Of a stretch of 64,000 nt of DNA, positions 23,160 to 34,313 are shown piece by piece. Within the stretch, counting starts at the first letter, position 1. Each line of letters begins with the position of its first letter. The translations under genes were made by a program, and so were the position numbers. This DNA is from Chrysomallon squamiferum (taxonomy: Eukaryota > Mollusca > Gastropoda > Neomphalida > Peltospiridae), in contig CM022677.1 in assembly GCA_012295275.1 (NCBI GenBank), positions 7,593,400 through 7,657,399 on the forward strand, in the 5' to 3' direction. A model generated the notes under the pieces. It saw nothing but the letters and a program-made list of their open reading frames with translations. It had not been told where the DNA came from and did not search any database.

Positions 23160-25059
23160 TGTTCTGTATGCTTAACATTGTCTTTATTTCCTACAGGTGT
23201 AGTATCGTTCAATTTAAAAAAAAGTCCTGACATATTACCTGACGGACATCCACCCAAACCTATAGGTATGTATTTTGGACACATGGCCGTTCTGACTAAA
23301 AACTAAACCTCGCTATAATAAGTTATTTGTATGTTAGCATGGTAATTAAAGAATAATGTAGCTCCGTTGCTAGTTTTCTCTACATCAGGGTATAAACCTA
23401 TTAGGAACATAGGAGGTCTATTGCATTGATACGTACGTCGGTGTTTACCGTCCATGCACGTGTTCACATTTGGATTATCTAAATCATTGCTAGATATACC
23501 GCTTTTACCTAGTTTGGTGCTAGCATCATCTGCCATCGATGGTGCTCCTAAATCTTTACCAGCTTTATTTTGATAACAAGCTGAATAGTGTACATTTCTG
23601 TACTGATGGTTAAAATAGGTAGTGATAGCAGTCCCTAATGGATGTTTAGAAGTGTCAGTTACTGTTACTTCGTGTGTAGGCCATACCTCTAAGTTAGCTT
23701 TGTTTTCGTTGCTAGACTGATAGCTATCGTTCTTAACCGTACCAGTAATCTGAGTAAAGTTTAATGTATGACTTGTTTCTCCTGGAAATATAACTAAAGG
23801 TGAATCTTTACATGTATAATCCAAACCGAAACCACCTGCACTAATAACTGTTTCTCTATATCCATCGTGTTTTTTCATATCGTATATGTAATTAGGTGTT
23901 TCAGCAGTATAAGTCGCACCCTCACTGTTCCAAGCACTGTTTAACAGTTGCATACCTATGTCACTAGGCAAATATAATTTACGATCTGGTTGAACCGGTA
24001 TGCTTCTTTGAGATGTGTTGTCCATACATTCTTCATCTTTGAATCGATTATTATGAGATAGGTCCAAATGTTTATCAGGTAAGCCATAATCATTATAAAT
24101 ATCTGTAAATGTCCAAACTCGTGCATTTGGAGGTGCCATTACTGGTACTTCATTTGGATCTGATTTAGTATTATTTAAAACATGTATTATCATATTATTT
24201 ATATTAAATCCGAATTTTTTAATTTTATAGCCTACAACCTCATCAGGTAAATTCCAATCGCCTGCCTTCGTGCTAGCTGCTTTATACCAATAAGGTATAA
24301 TGTGACCACCATGATTGAATGTAAATTCACATACATTTGGATCACCTATTGCATTTTTCCATGCTGAAGCATCTGTTGCATTATCTATAATTGACATAGT
24401 AGCTTTTCTTTGTTTAGAGAAATTAATCTCACTAGTGAATGTTCGTTTAAATGTTTTTTTAATGGTAATATACCTCGGATTAGCTCCAGACGTTGTATCT
24501 CCAAATCCTTGGTATAAAACGTTATTTCCTGTAGCAGAGGCCATAGGAGCACCTTCTACGGCTTCACTTCCACCTGTATCAGTTACCTCTTCGTTCATGA
24601 TAGAATCAGGTTCCATTACGGACTCTTGAGGTTGAAGATACGTTCCTTTGGAATTAGATTGATCCAATACATCTTGTGATATCCTCGTAGATAGTTGATT
24701 ATTATTAGGAACTTTGGAGCTAGATCCTCCTCCAGGTTCGATGTTTTGTCGTTTCATGCCTTGTTGTTCTGATGCTTTTAATGCTTGTTCGTCTTCTGGG
24801 TATATAGGCGTATTAAAGGGTCCTCTTCGTCTTGATCTTCAATATGGTTATATTCGTTCCGAATATTTTGTATTGCCGAATAGAAATCTTGATTTGGAAT
24901 CTGTAAATTTGGATATTGACGTCGAATTTGTAACCACCTGTTTTGGCACTGATCCACCGGCACATTTATCTCTGATAATATATCAAATGCTTTAGCTTTA
25001 GCTATAGCCCAAAGTCTGGTAACGTCCTTCTTGTTTAATATACGTTTCCCTTTATTCAT
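23160..25059 (-). pseudogene. Parvovirus-like capsid gene VP1/VP2, unit 2, 3' truncated
   Basis: The VP1-type start is the ATG at 25059 (MNKGKR). A one-base deletion near 24820 (CCCTTTAAT where unit 1 has CCCTTTTAAT) puts the basic N-terminal region (25059-24778) out of frame with the core. The core, ATG 24757 to 23303, is a single open frame of 484 codons with GGHIIPYWYK, NARVWTFTD, KHDGYRETVISAGGF and a final beta-rich NIQITYYSEV. Its terminator is a GAG-to-TAG type change relative to unit 1; homology continues in frame for some 50 codons (CPKYIPIGLGGCP) up to about 23160, where the terminal repeat cuts it. The basic C-terminal tail is absent. No NS gene belongs to this unit in the window. 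Confidence 0.85.
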
Positions 25060-25420
25060 GAAATTGGACTAGTAGTACACATATATGATACGTATTCGTC
25101 CTCTTCAGTTTCCAATTCCTCTCGTTCTTCAGAGAAACGTTATTATCTACTGCTGTATCTTTTGAATTCACAAAATCAGTGAATTGGTCCAAAGCGTCCT
25201 TTATTTGAGTTTTAGTATAGCTAGCAATGCCTTCTACAGAAGATTCAACTATACTTTGTCTGATAGCAGTCGCTTGAGGTAGATATACACTGTCACCTCC
25301 GACAATTTCGGCTATAGCTGGAGCGGTAGAATCTATAATAGCTGATGTAGCAAGTTCCACTGATGTATCAAACGCAAATTCAATGATTTCAGTAGCAATT
25401 ATACCCAAAGCTGTGAACAT
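25052..25420 (-). CDS. Hydrophobic leader ORF of viral unit 2
   Basis: 122 codons, ATG at 25420. The N-terminal half is rich in Ala, Ile, Glu and Thr and would form hydrophobic or amphipathic helices (ATEIIEFAFD, SAIIDSTAPAIAEIVGG); the second half is charged. The stop overlaps the VP1 start by eight bases, and the unit 1 copy overlaps likewise, so the arrangement is ancestral. The helix composition recalls membrane-active minor capsid proteins of small DNA viruses, but no family is recognised. Function unknown. Its 5' edge lies beside a LINE fragment, so the true start could be lost. Confidence 0.65.
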   Translation of the reverse strand: MFTALGIIATEIIEFAFDTSVELATSAIIDSTAPAIAEIVGGDSVYLPQATAIRQSIVESSVEGIASYTKTQIKDALDQFTDFVNSKDTAVDNNVSLKNERNWKLKRTNTYHICVLLVQFHE

Positions 25421-25439
25421 CCTAATTCAACAACTGATA

Positions 25440-25745
25440 ATAATCAAATGAACAATATGCTGAGTGACTCTTTGGCGTAATGGTCGGCAAGTTCGTTGCC
25501 GATGATGCTGACATGTGCTGGGAGCCACTTGATGATTAGATGTTTGTTGTTGTGTTGTATGTCCTCGTGTAGCTGTTGTATTCTGCTGAGTAGGTCTGGT
25601 CTGCTGCAATTCGGCCGTGCATGCTGAAAGGTGATTTGTGATACGGCCGAACTGTATGCATGTGGGTTTGTTTGTGTGATCTTGGGCTATGAAGGCGAAT
25701 CCTACTCTCCTGTTGTCTGGGTTTTTGGATGTACGTGTGTTGTTT
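25440..25745 (-). pseudogene. RNase H domain fragment of a LINE retrotransposon
   Basis: Minus-strand reading gives TSKNPDNRRVGFAF, then FGRITNHLSACTAEL, then after a frame change RPDLLSRIQQLHED and IIKWLPAHVSIIGNELADHY. The order matches an RNase H fold of the kind found at the 3' end of some non-LTR retrotransposons: first strand with a D-G/S-S region, AEL helix, and WLPAHVxxxGNELAD box. Expected first acidic residues are not kept. At least one frameshift. It abuts the leader ORF of viral unit 2. Confidence 0.85.
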
Positions 25746-25989
25746 ATAGTGGTTGTTTGCTGCTGCTAGAAATATGGCTTTTTTTAACAGATTATGTTGT
25801 TGTTATTTTTTATAATTAATACATTTTTACTATTTTCACTCTTTGTTTTTTACCTGGACATCTCCTCACACACAGGGACCCTAATATGAACTTGGCTTTT
25901 GGAATAAGCACCATTTTATCAAGGTCATGGTCATGTGTATACTGCTGGGGACAGCAGGACTCGCAGGTACCTTCATTGAGGAAACGACA

Positions 25990-26040
25990 AGACAGAAAAA
26001 AAAAAAAAAAAAAAAAAAAAAATCCTGTATGTCAAGGTAC

Positions 26041-26120
<80 letters not shown>

Positions 26121-26180
26121 TAAATATTACTATTAATAAATTTGGGTATCAAATGCACACACACACACATATCAATCCAG

Positions 26181-26245
<65 letters not shown>

Positions 26246-26345
26246 TTACTACTAATAATAATAGAGATAATAATAATTTTGTGTAGCAGTATTAGTAGCA
26301 GTAGCTGTAATAACAATAATAGTAGTATTACTACTACTACTAATT
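25990..26345. repeat. Cluster of microsatellites
   Basis: Poly-A at about 25997-26022, (AT)n at 26045-26092, (AAT)n at 26093-26118 and (ACT)n at 26179-26246, then degenerate AGT/ACT. Low-complexity reading frames here are artefacts. Confidence 0.95.
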
Positions 26346-26429
26346 ATAATAATAATTATAATAACAGTGGTTCACCAGCTTTTCTGAAATGGATGGTGGG
26401 AATCGGTGTAACTGGTGAAAGTTAAACAA

Positions 26430-27176
26430 AGGGAGGTTACTGAAAATGTTCAGGGTACAAGAATTTTGAACAATGTTCAGATTACTTGTTTGTCAAAAAT
26501 ACTATAAATAATGTGCAAATTTCCACTTTGTTAGACACAGGCATAGAGGAGGTGAAATTACAAGGTGTGTTATAGTTTTTGTTTCACCGTGATGATAAAA
26601 TGAAGGTGACTGTTTTTCAGTGAGATCTGACCAACAAGATAAGTTTTTGTCTCAGTAAGTATTAGGATTTTCCTGTTCTGAGTAGAACTCAGTGAATGAA
26701 TGATCAAAATCTGTGACAGATGTTTTACTGTCTATGAGAAGGTGTTTATAACATATTTTTTCTTGCTGACCAATGGAAGCAGTTATCTAACTGTTTGTTA
26801 TAACTGTCTTCATGACTGAGTGGATGTACATTGACAGACATCTGCAACAGACATTTAAGTATCTGATAACCCAAACAAAGCCTCATAACAATCATCATTA
26901 AAATAAATAACAATAAAAACCATCTCTAATTACATTATCTGATCTAGACCATCAAAACCAGAAATTATTCTGCCACCTAAACTGGGCCTCATTGTGATTA
27001 AAAAAACAAAACAAAAATGCAGTAATCAAACATACTTCCAACTACTAACTCACCACAGTTACTAGCAAGGACAACATTACTCCTTTATAAATAAAAAAAA
27101 TAAATAAATAAATAAATAAATAAAACAAGAACAGAACTTAAAGGAGTAAGAAATAATAATAAATAAACAACAACAA

Positions 27177-27253
<77 letters not shown>

Positions 27254-28038
27254 TTATGAAAAATGTATTAACATTAAACTGATTTTAAAATTCATTCAGT
27301 CTTAGTCGTTGTTTTCTGCTCAGTACTTAATTGTTTTTATTTTTATTACTAATACTTTAGTAAACTTTAAATGAAATGAAGTAAACTGAAACTACTTTTA
27401 TAAATTACTTTGTTGTTTTTTAACTATTTAGTGTAAACATTAAATATGAAATAAAAGCAAATTTTAAAACCATTTTGTTATTTCTTTTTACTATTTTCTG
27501 TAAACAATTTATTATTAAATGAAATAAAATAATGTAAAGTTAATGCATGTTTTGATATTTTCTGTAAACAATTAATTGTTATATGAAATAAAATGATTTT
27601 TGAAATTATTGTTTTTTTTACTATTTTTCTATTAAATGAAATAAATATGGTTTTTGAAATTAGTGTGTTAACAACTACTAAATGAAGTAATTTTAAAAAC
27701 TAAAATTTACCACTTTCTGTAACCATTAATCAAAATAAAACTGATTTTAAAACCACAATGTGCTTGTTTTCTTTACGGATAATTTATTTCTAACATTACT
27801 AACATTTATATATATATATGATGGAGGAGGGTATACAGATCTGTTGAATATTTTTGAGGGGTGTGTTAATTCTCTAGGGACAGGGAAGTGATGGGTAAGA
27901 TCAAAGTAAAACAGTAGATAAGTGCTGGTGTAGGTGGACATTTTTTAAAAATAAAAATTGGATTTGGGCATCATGGTTATTTTCAGTGACTTGTTTATGT
28001 AGAATGATTCTTGGTGACTGTGTATTTGAGTGTGTGTA

Positions 28039-28099
<61 letters not shown>

Positions 28100-28551
28100 C
28101 AGAGAGAGAGTTTGGTATACCTATTTGCCTTAGAGGATACGTTGTTAAGTTGATATCACGGAGATGGTGTTTACATATGTAGTTAAATAATAAGCCGATA
28201 GATTTGATAGGCAAATGAACTTGTAAGAAAATGCTTGTACATGCATTATAATATAATACCACATTAACCTCGCTTTTCACATATTTTCTTTTATTGGTCA
28301 CATTAATTACTCAGTTCAGTGTTGGCTTTTTTTATTTCTCTACCTCTCTGTCTGTCTGTCCGTCTACCTATCTACCTCTCAGATTGTAGAGATGTGCACA
28401 GTGGTTGCTGTAATTACAACTTCAGTAATTTAGTTATAAACACTGTAGAAAACATTGATAATAAAGCAGCAATGATATAGTATGTCACAAAGTTTTCTTG
28501 TTCAGGTAAAGTGTAACTCCGTTTTCACCATTCTTCTCACGTTTTCAAATA

Positions 28552-28616
<65 letters not shown>

Positions 28617-30540
28617 CAATAAACATTAAGCTTATCCAGCAGAGTAGTTCATATTCACTTCAACATCTTCACCTGTTCCTGTATAGTTTATTTTATTTAT
28701 AAAAAAGGATTCAAAATTGTGTCCGCCTTAGAAACTTGTTTTACATCGTATAGTGTGTAAAACTAATGACGTAATCGATACTCGAGTGACAAGTTGCGTT
28801 TGCTACAAATACGTTTTACTCTACATTTACTACTGAAAAAATGACAATTTTAAATAAGAACTATTCACTTGTTTATATTATACAAAACGAAAGCAGATAT
28901 CACACGAAGAAACCCAGAGTGATCGTGACTGTTCGAGATTTATAGTGTAAATGTCAATGCTTTTACTCAAGAGACAAATCGAAAAAGAAATAAAATAACA
29001 AATAAATGTTATAAACGAAATAGGAATTTTTCAATAATTAATTAAGTAATAATAATAAATCAAATAAAGCAACAAATAATGAAAACTGGCTCTTTATCAA
29101 CTGTTGAATTTAATATTAACTATTAGAATATTTTACTAAAACATTTAGAGAATTAGCCAATTTCATCTAAATGTAGTAAACCGAATTTAGCTTGACATTG
29201 CATATGCATTAATGGTCTAAGGGAAATAACTCTGTATTTATATAATGATTATGTCAGATTATCTTTTGCTGGTTGACAGACAACAAAAACAGATTTTGAT
29301 CAATATATACACATAAAAAAAAAAACACGCACAAAGACTATCTTTTTGTTGTTGTTGTTTGTTTGTTTTAAATTATATGAATTATAACAATTTCAGCATG
29401 ATTTTCCATTTATTGTTTTTAGATAAAATCCAATGGGTTTGATTTTGCAGATGTCAGGATTTAAAACAGTTGAGAAAAAAAAAAAAAAATGGTACTAAAA
29501 ATATGGTTCTGGGAAAGAATGCAACAGGAAAGACAGAAATGGAAAAAAGTAACAGGAAAAAAAAAATAAAGAAACGGAAAGAAAGAAACATTACATTTTT
29601 TTACTAAAATTCCTATTTTAAATATGTTAAAGGTATTACAAATTATTGTTTTGCCAAACAATGTTTTTAATGCTTCTTAAATACTCATCATAAATATGCA
29701 GCTCTTTCACCCATTAATTATCATTCCCCAATTGATAATCCATATGTTTCACCATAAATACTATGTCAATCTATATCTCTGCATCTCTCTAACATAAGTC
29801 AGTTTCCCAATTAAGTTGCCCAATTGAGTTTTAATTGTCATTGAGTCCTTGACCTATCCAATGGGTTCTTTAAATGTCTCAATTATCATTTTCTTGAAGA
29901 AACCATTTAAGAAGCCATTCTCTAATTGAACCATTCAAAGGGTAATCCCTTCTCTTTATGTCCTCAGATCTATCCCTTTATCTTATCTTCAGATCTATCC
30001 CTTTATCTTATCTTCAGATCTATCCCTTTATCTTATCTTCAGATCTATCCCATTATATGGCTTCCCAGATGGCTTCCCACTTAATTACTCATGATATGAA
30101 TATAAAAGCTGTGAGGGAGCACCATTCCTGAGACTCATTAGTGCCATCGTTAGAATACATATCACAAACATATCAATAAAATTACTATGGAGTCAGAAAG
30201 GAGGATCAAAAATGTGTTATCATGGCCACATCTATACCAAGTTAGCTACTAGGAAGAACAAGATTTGGTGGAAGTTCTCCAAGAAAGTCAGTCTTGGTAT
30301 GTATAAGGGTGCATATACTGTAGATGATTTTATTTATATTTTAAATTTCTGAAATGCAATGATGTGTTAATAAATGCGATTTAATTGGATGGGCGGGAAA
30401 ATCTTGTATATTTCTTCAGATCACAGTAAAATATTATAGGATTGTTCTAAGGTTTGAATATCAATATTTCCGAATGACTTCATATTCTGGTATTAATTAG
30501 TGTGTTATATTATGTCTTTGTAGGTTGTGTGGCTACACTC
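26430..30540. other. Noncoding spacer with simple repeats
   Basis: No gene is supported. Contents include an AAAT repeat near 27095-27124, (CT)n at 27180-27249, a (GT)n/(GA)n block at 28030-28110, (AAT)n at 28554-28608 and an AT-rich interval with repeated TTAAATGAAATAAA-type motifs between 27380 and 27640. Confidence 0.6.
29965..30052. repeat. 25-bp tandem repeat, about 3.5 copies
   Basis: CAGATCTATCCCTTTATCTT plus ATCTT repeats head to tail, with the last copy diverging at CATTATATGG. Confidence 0.93.
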
Positions 30541-30559
30541 AGCACTACGGCAGATATGA

Positions 30560-31010
30560 CTGAACCAGGTCGTTCATGCACCTGATGACACCGAGATCTC
30601 ATACACCAAGTGTCGCAGTTCCATGCGTGACCACGCTGCCAACTCACTGGAAAAGTCATCACAGATCTTCACTCAAGTCACAGCCGAGATCGGACCAAAT
30701 GTGCAGGCATGCCTACAAATCGAGGAGAACACTAAGCGCAGATTACGCAAGCAACACAAGACTCCTCCAGTACCACAGCACCTCTCTGAGTTCATAGCTT
30801 CCAGATGAGTGGCAGAAGACCGTTGGCCCTTACCCAGAGCCATTCCTACTCTACGATACTGGACCAGAGGCTGTTAGCAGGGTCATCGCCTTTAGTACAG
30901 AACTGGGACTCAGGCGCCTGGCCACTGCGACTGCCAGCTTCATGGATGGCAACTTCTCCATGGCTCCAGCTCAGTTCTCCCAGGTTTATGTGCTTACGGT
31001 CGTGGTGTAA
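30560..31010 (+). pseudogene. FLYWCH/MULE-like transposase fragment
   Basis: A GC-richer island among AT-rich DNA. The first part reads C-x-S-M-R-D-H-A then an acidic-helical run ending in ENTKRRLRKQHKTPP. After a frame change near 30810, EPFLLYDTGPEAVSRVIAF and LRRLATATASFMDGNFSMAP follow. The order (RR-rich linker, FLLYDTG, FMDGNF) matches the region between the FLYWCH zinc finger and the first catalytic aspartate (MDGTF) of MULE-like transposases found in many invertebrates. It stops at TAA 31008-31010, where telomere-like repeats begin. Fragment only, no inverted repeats seen. Confidence 0.75.
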
Positions 31011-31215
31011 TCCTAACTCTAATTCTAACACTAATCCTAACCCTAACCCTAGCTCAACTTCTAAATATAATCCTACCCAAGGCCACAACTTTGATTCTTA
31101 CGTTAACGCTGCTGTTAATGACCGTAAAATTATTTTGCACATTATCGTATCATTGATAATAAAATTTAAATAACCCTCATCCTAACCATAACCTACATTA
31201 AACGTAACCCTAACG
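31011..31215. repeat. Degenerate telomere-like (TAACCC)n
   Basis: CTAATCCTAACCCTAACCCT at 31030-31050 is surrounded by variants such as CTAATTCTAAC, CCTCATCCTAACC and CGTAACCCTAACG. TTAGGG-type arrays are the telomere sequence of most animals, so this may be an interstitial degenerate copy; it may equally be a simple repeat. Confidence 0.6.
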
Positions 31216-32559
31216 AAAGAACTGAACTTAATTCTGATGCTAACACCATTTCTAACTGTGCTCTCAGCTTGAACTTACGGTGGCCTTCAAATGTATGGCC
31301 ATAATGTCTAAATATCTCATCTTATTTTCCAAGCGTTCGATTATATGATTTTTTTATTTTATTTTATTATCATTTTTTATTCTGTCTCCCGTTCCTTTAT
31401 TGTTTCGTTCTTTTCATTCAAATTATGTTTGTTTTTTTGTTTTAATTCTGTCATAGTTCATAATTTCTATAATAGTTGTACTTTCTTTTACATTTTCTTT
31501 TGCATGTTTACTCGTTTATTCCTTTCATTCTCTCATCCGTGTTCCACATCCCGCATTGTAATATTACTCTGTAGGGGAAGTGTACATATACTGATCCTGT
31601 GACAGTTCTCAGATTCTGATTGTTTGAAAGGTGTTTAGCCACAACTGTGTGATACGTCGATCGACATCGTGATTGTTGTGATGTTAAAATCGGAAATCAG
31701 CTGACTGAAAAAAAAAAAAAAAAAAAAGATAAATCTTATTTCAGCCATGTAAATTTATTTTTTTAATTTTTTTTTTTTTTTTTTTTTTTTTTTTGTGTAG
31801 TGGTATATAGATGCATATGTAGGATATATTATATATTTATAGGTTAGGACAAGTCTCTGCATATGGGGATCGAGGAAGTTCGCATTTGGAAAAATTAAAG
31901 AATATTTGTAATGAAAAAATGTTCCTTTCGGTTCTGTTTCTTGGTAATTTGGTTCATAGAAATGGGTCAACCACCGTATTAGGCCTCAGGTTAGACTAGT
32001 CTCGATAAACCACGATTTTTTGAACATATACAGAGATTCAAAATGTAGAAAAAAATAAATTTTTTGCTTTTAATTTGGTAACATTTTACTGTTGATTATT
32101 CAGTTTAATAGAATTTTTGAAATATATCATGCAAATCCAAAATCAAAATTCGGATGTTTTATTTTGCGGAATCTTTTTTTTTTCTTCATCTTCTTTTTAT
32201 TATTATTATTACTTTTATTACGACTTTATTATTATTAGTAGTATTATTTTTAAAATCATTATTACTATTTTTCATTTTTCTTCTTCATACCATTATTAAC
32301 ATTTATTTATTTTTGATGTTTATTACTACCAAATTAAATTCATCGCCTACTTGATTTTGTTGAAAGCATTTGGAGAAAATGCTTTTAAAGAACATTTTTT
32401 GTATGAAAAATGATAAAAGTGAAATAAAAATTTCATAAATTTAAAATATTTCAAGATATATATTCAAAATTATTGAAAAAAGTTATTATGTGTATTGTCA
32501 TTTTGTTAAAATTAACCTAAAGTTAATAAACTTTATATAAAACTTACAATTATGCATAT

Positions 32560-32602
<43 letters not shown>

Positions 32603-33817
32603 CACTAGATTGATATACTGAAAGTTACAGAAAAATTTCTGCAACCTGTGGTGTGTGAAATTTGTGTTTGTCTGTTGAGCTTGTTATTGTTAGTGATAAA
32701 CACAGCTAATCAGTTGTTTTGTCAAGACTAAAGTTTACTTAGTTGCCTTAAATCTTTACCTAGAGATAATGATTACTTTACTGCAAACTCAATTATTATT
32801 AATATTTTCATTATAATACTTTACTTGGTGCCATGGGGATTCCCCTAAGTTGTAAATGTGTATCTGTCTCAGGCAGGTACAACCCTAGTTGACTTGCTCT
32901 TCTGGTCAGTATGGGATCTATGTATGCAGTATATTATAAATACCGTAACACTAGAACAGAACAAACACAAGCACTTTTGAAAACAGTATTCACATAACAT
33001 TGAACATTCAACAGTAAAGATGAATGGAAATATTGTCATCTGTCACATCAATCACATACGGGTTAATACAATGAAACCAGCAAACATATAAATAACTAGT
33101 TACCAGGTGTGTTTAAGGGACAGTGATGGTTCCACAATTCTCTCCTAACAAAAAAAATATCCAGGCTTTTATAAGAAAAAAAGGGACTTGTTTAATTTGG
33201 CAGTGAACTTTGCCACTAGACGTGTGTTGCCAGATCATTCTTTAAAACAAGAACCTGTAACACTGAGGCATTTTGTTGATTCGGCAGACAGAATCAACAG
33301 TCAGGATACATGACTTTTACAGGTGGAAAATTCTTCCCTCACACTTGGTAACATTATTTATTAAAGGGACAAGCTAGGTGAAAACCAAATCCATTATCTT
33401 TTATGTTATAGAATTGAAAAATGTGATTATTTTTGTGGTAAATTTCTATATGTTAAAACAAAAGAAGAAAAAGCATCATATTTTATGAATATTTTAAAAT
33501 GTTTAACTTTCCTGTTACCAGATGGAACTGTCAGCTTTCACACAGTGTCACTGTTCCTGTGATGACAGACACACTAAAATACACTGGAGATGGATGTACT
33601 GTAGCTGTTGTCTATAGTTTCTATTGTCTGCAGTGTCTCAGTTTTCATGGTTTGTTTAGTAGCACAATTTTTGTAAATAAAATAATATATCAGATGGTAA
33701 CTTTAAAATTTAGCATTAAATTTATGAATGTTAATAGTGACAGATTTGTTGTTTTTAAATTTTATGTTTCATAATGGACAAATTCGTATTTTATTATTAG
33801 GTCAGGCTTTTTGTTAG

Positions 33818-33868
<51 letters not shown>

Positions 33869-33913
33869 GTTATTAAATATGTATTGCCTCATTGTTATTT
33901 ATTTATTTTTCAG
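31216..33913. other. AT-rich spacer
   Basis: No gene is supported. A poly-A run at 31709-31728, a long poly-T at 31767-31794, a (GT)n at 32562-32599 and a (CT)n at 33822-33866 are present. A stretch at 33499-33660 is open but has no recognisable protein. Confidence 0.5.
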
Positions 33914-34057
33914 ATATGTTTGAAAGATGGGTTAGGAACAGCTAATTCTTTATGTAATCTACACCTCATCAAAACATTCTGTGAACAGAATCTTACCATC
34001 TACTTTTTCCACTTGATAAAACTGACATCTTCTGAATGGTCAGGAAACAGAAAATAA
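33914..34057 (+). CDS. Candidate terminal exon, unrecognised
   Basis: Acceptor TTTTTCAG precedes a 144-base phase-0 frame reading ICLKDGLGTANSLCNLHL and on, ending GNRK then TAA at 34055-34057. An AATAAA follows at 34308-34313, 250 bases downstream, as expected for a 3' untranslated region. Protein not recognised. Confidence 0.35.
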   Translation: MCLKDGLGTANSLCNLHLIKTFCEQNLTIYFFHLIKLTSSEWSGNRK

Positions 34058-34307
34058 GTTTTGTGAGAATTTTTAGTTATGGTTCAGGATTTTATGTTAA
34101 AAAAATGTACATTGCAAGCCAAAAATTGTATTATATCTTTTATTATATGAATTTATGAAATTTGTAATTGTACTGGAAAAATGTATCAGTTTTAGTGTAC
34201 AGACTGATGAATGCTTTTACCTATGTAAATATATTTTTATTATTTAAAATGGAAGCTTTCAGGTTTTTTGAAGATCCTTACATAATGTCAGTATTTCAGA
34301 AGCTCTC

Positions 34308-34313
34308 AATAAA
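34308..34313 (+). terminator. Candidate poly(A) signal
   Basis: AATAAA downstream of the candidate last exon at 33914-34057. The motif is frequent by chance in AT-rich DNA, so support rests only on its position. Confidence 0.3.

Larger units (their letters stand above)
17355..25420 (-). mobile_element. Endogenous parvovirus-like locus, two units
   Basis: About 8 kb of viral sequence with every gene on the minus strand. Unit 1 (17484-23150) is flanked by inverted terminal repeats and holds leader remnant, VP1-like capsid gene and NS1-like gene. Unit 2 (23160-25420) holds a diverged leader and capsid gene and joins the outer side of the unit 1 right repeat. Evidence for a parvovirus relationship: NS has an HUH motif and an SF3 helicase Walker A; the capsid ORF is followed by a basic tail; the ends are palindromic. 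The host genome context is shown by surrounding TE remnants and by a LINE fragment abutting unit 2. Stops and frameshifts indicate a non-functional, old insertion. Confidence 0.85.

Noticed and set aside
24315-24629. 104-codon + frame inside unit 2 VP
   Set aside because: Antisense shadow of the capsid gene, with no independent support.
25052-25420. Leader ORF as a polyomavirus-type VP2
   Set aside because: Only compositional resemblance; no shared motif, and the linked capsid and NS are parvovirus-like.
25427-25609. 60-codon Gln/Thr-rich minus frame
   Set aside because: It is an out-of-frame reading of the LINE RNase H fragment.
25886-26425. 179-codon + frame
   Set aside because: Runs through poly-A, AT, AAT and ACT microsatellites.
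29700-30060. Possible CRISPR-like array from repeated ATCTATCCC blocks
   Set aside because: Head-to-tail 25-base tandem repeats without spacers in a eukaryotic context.
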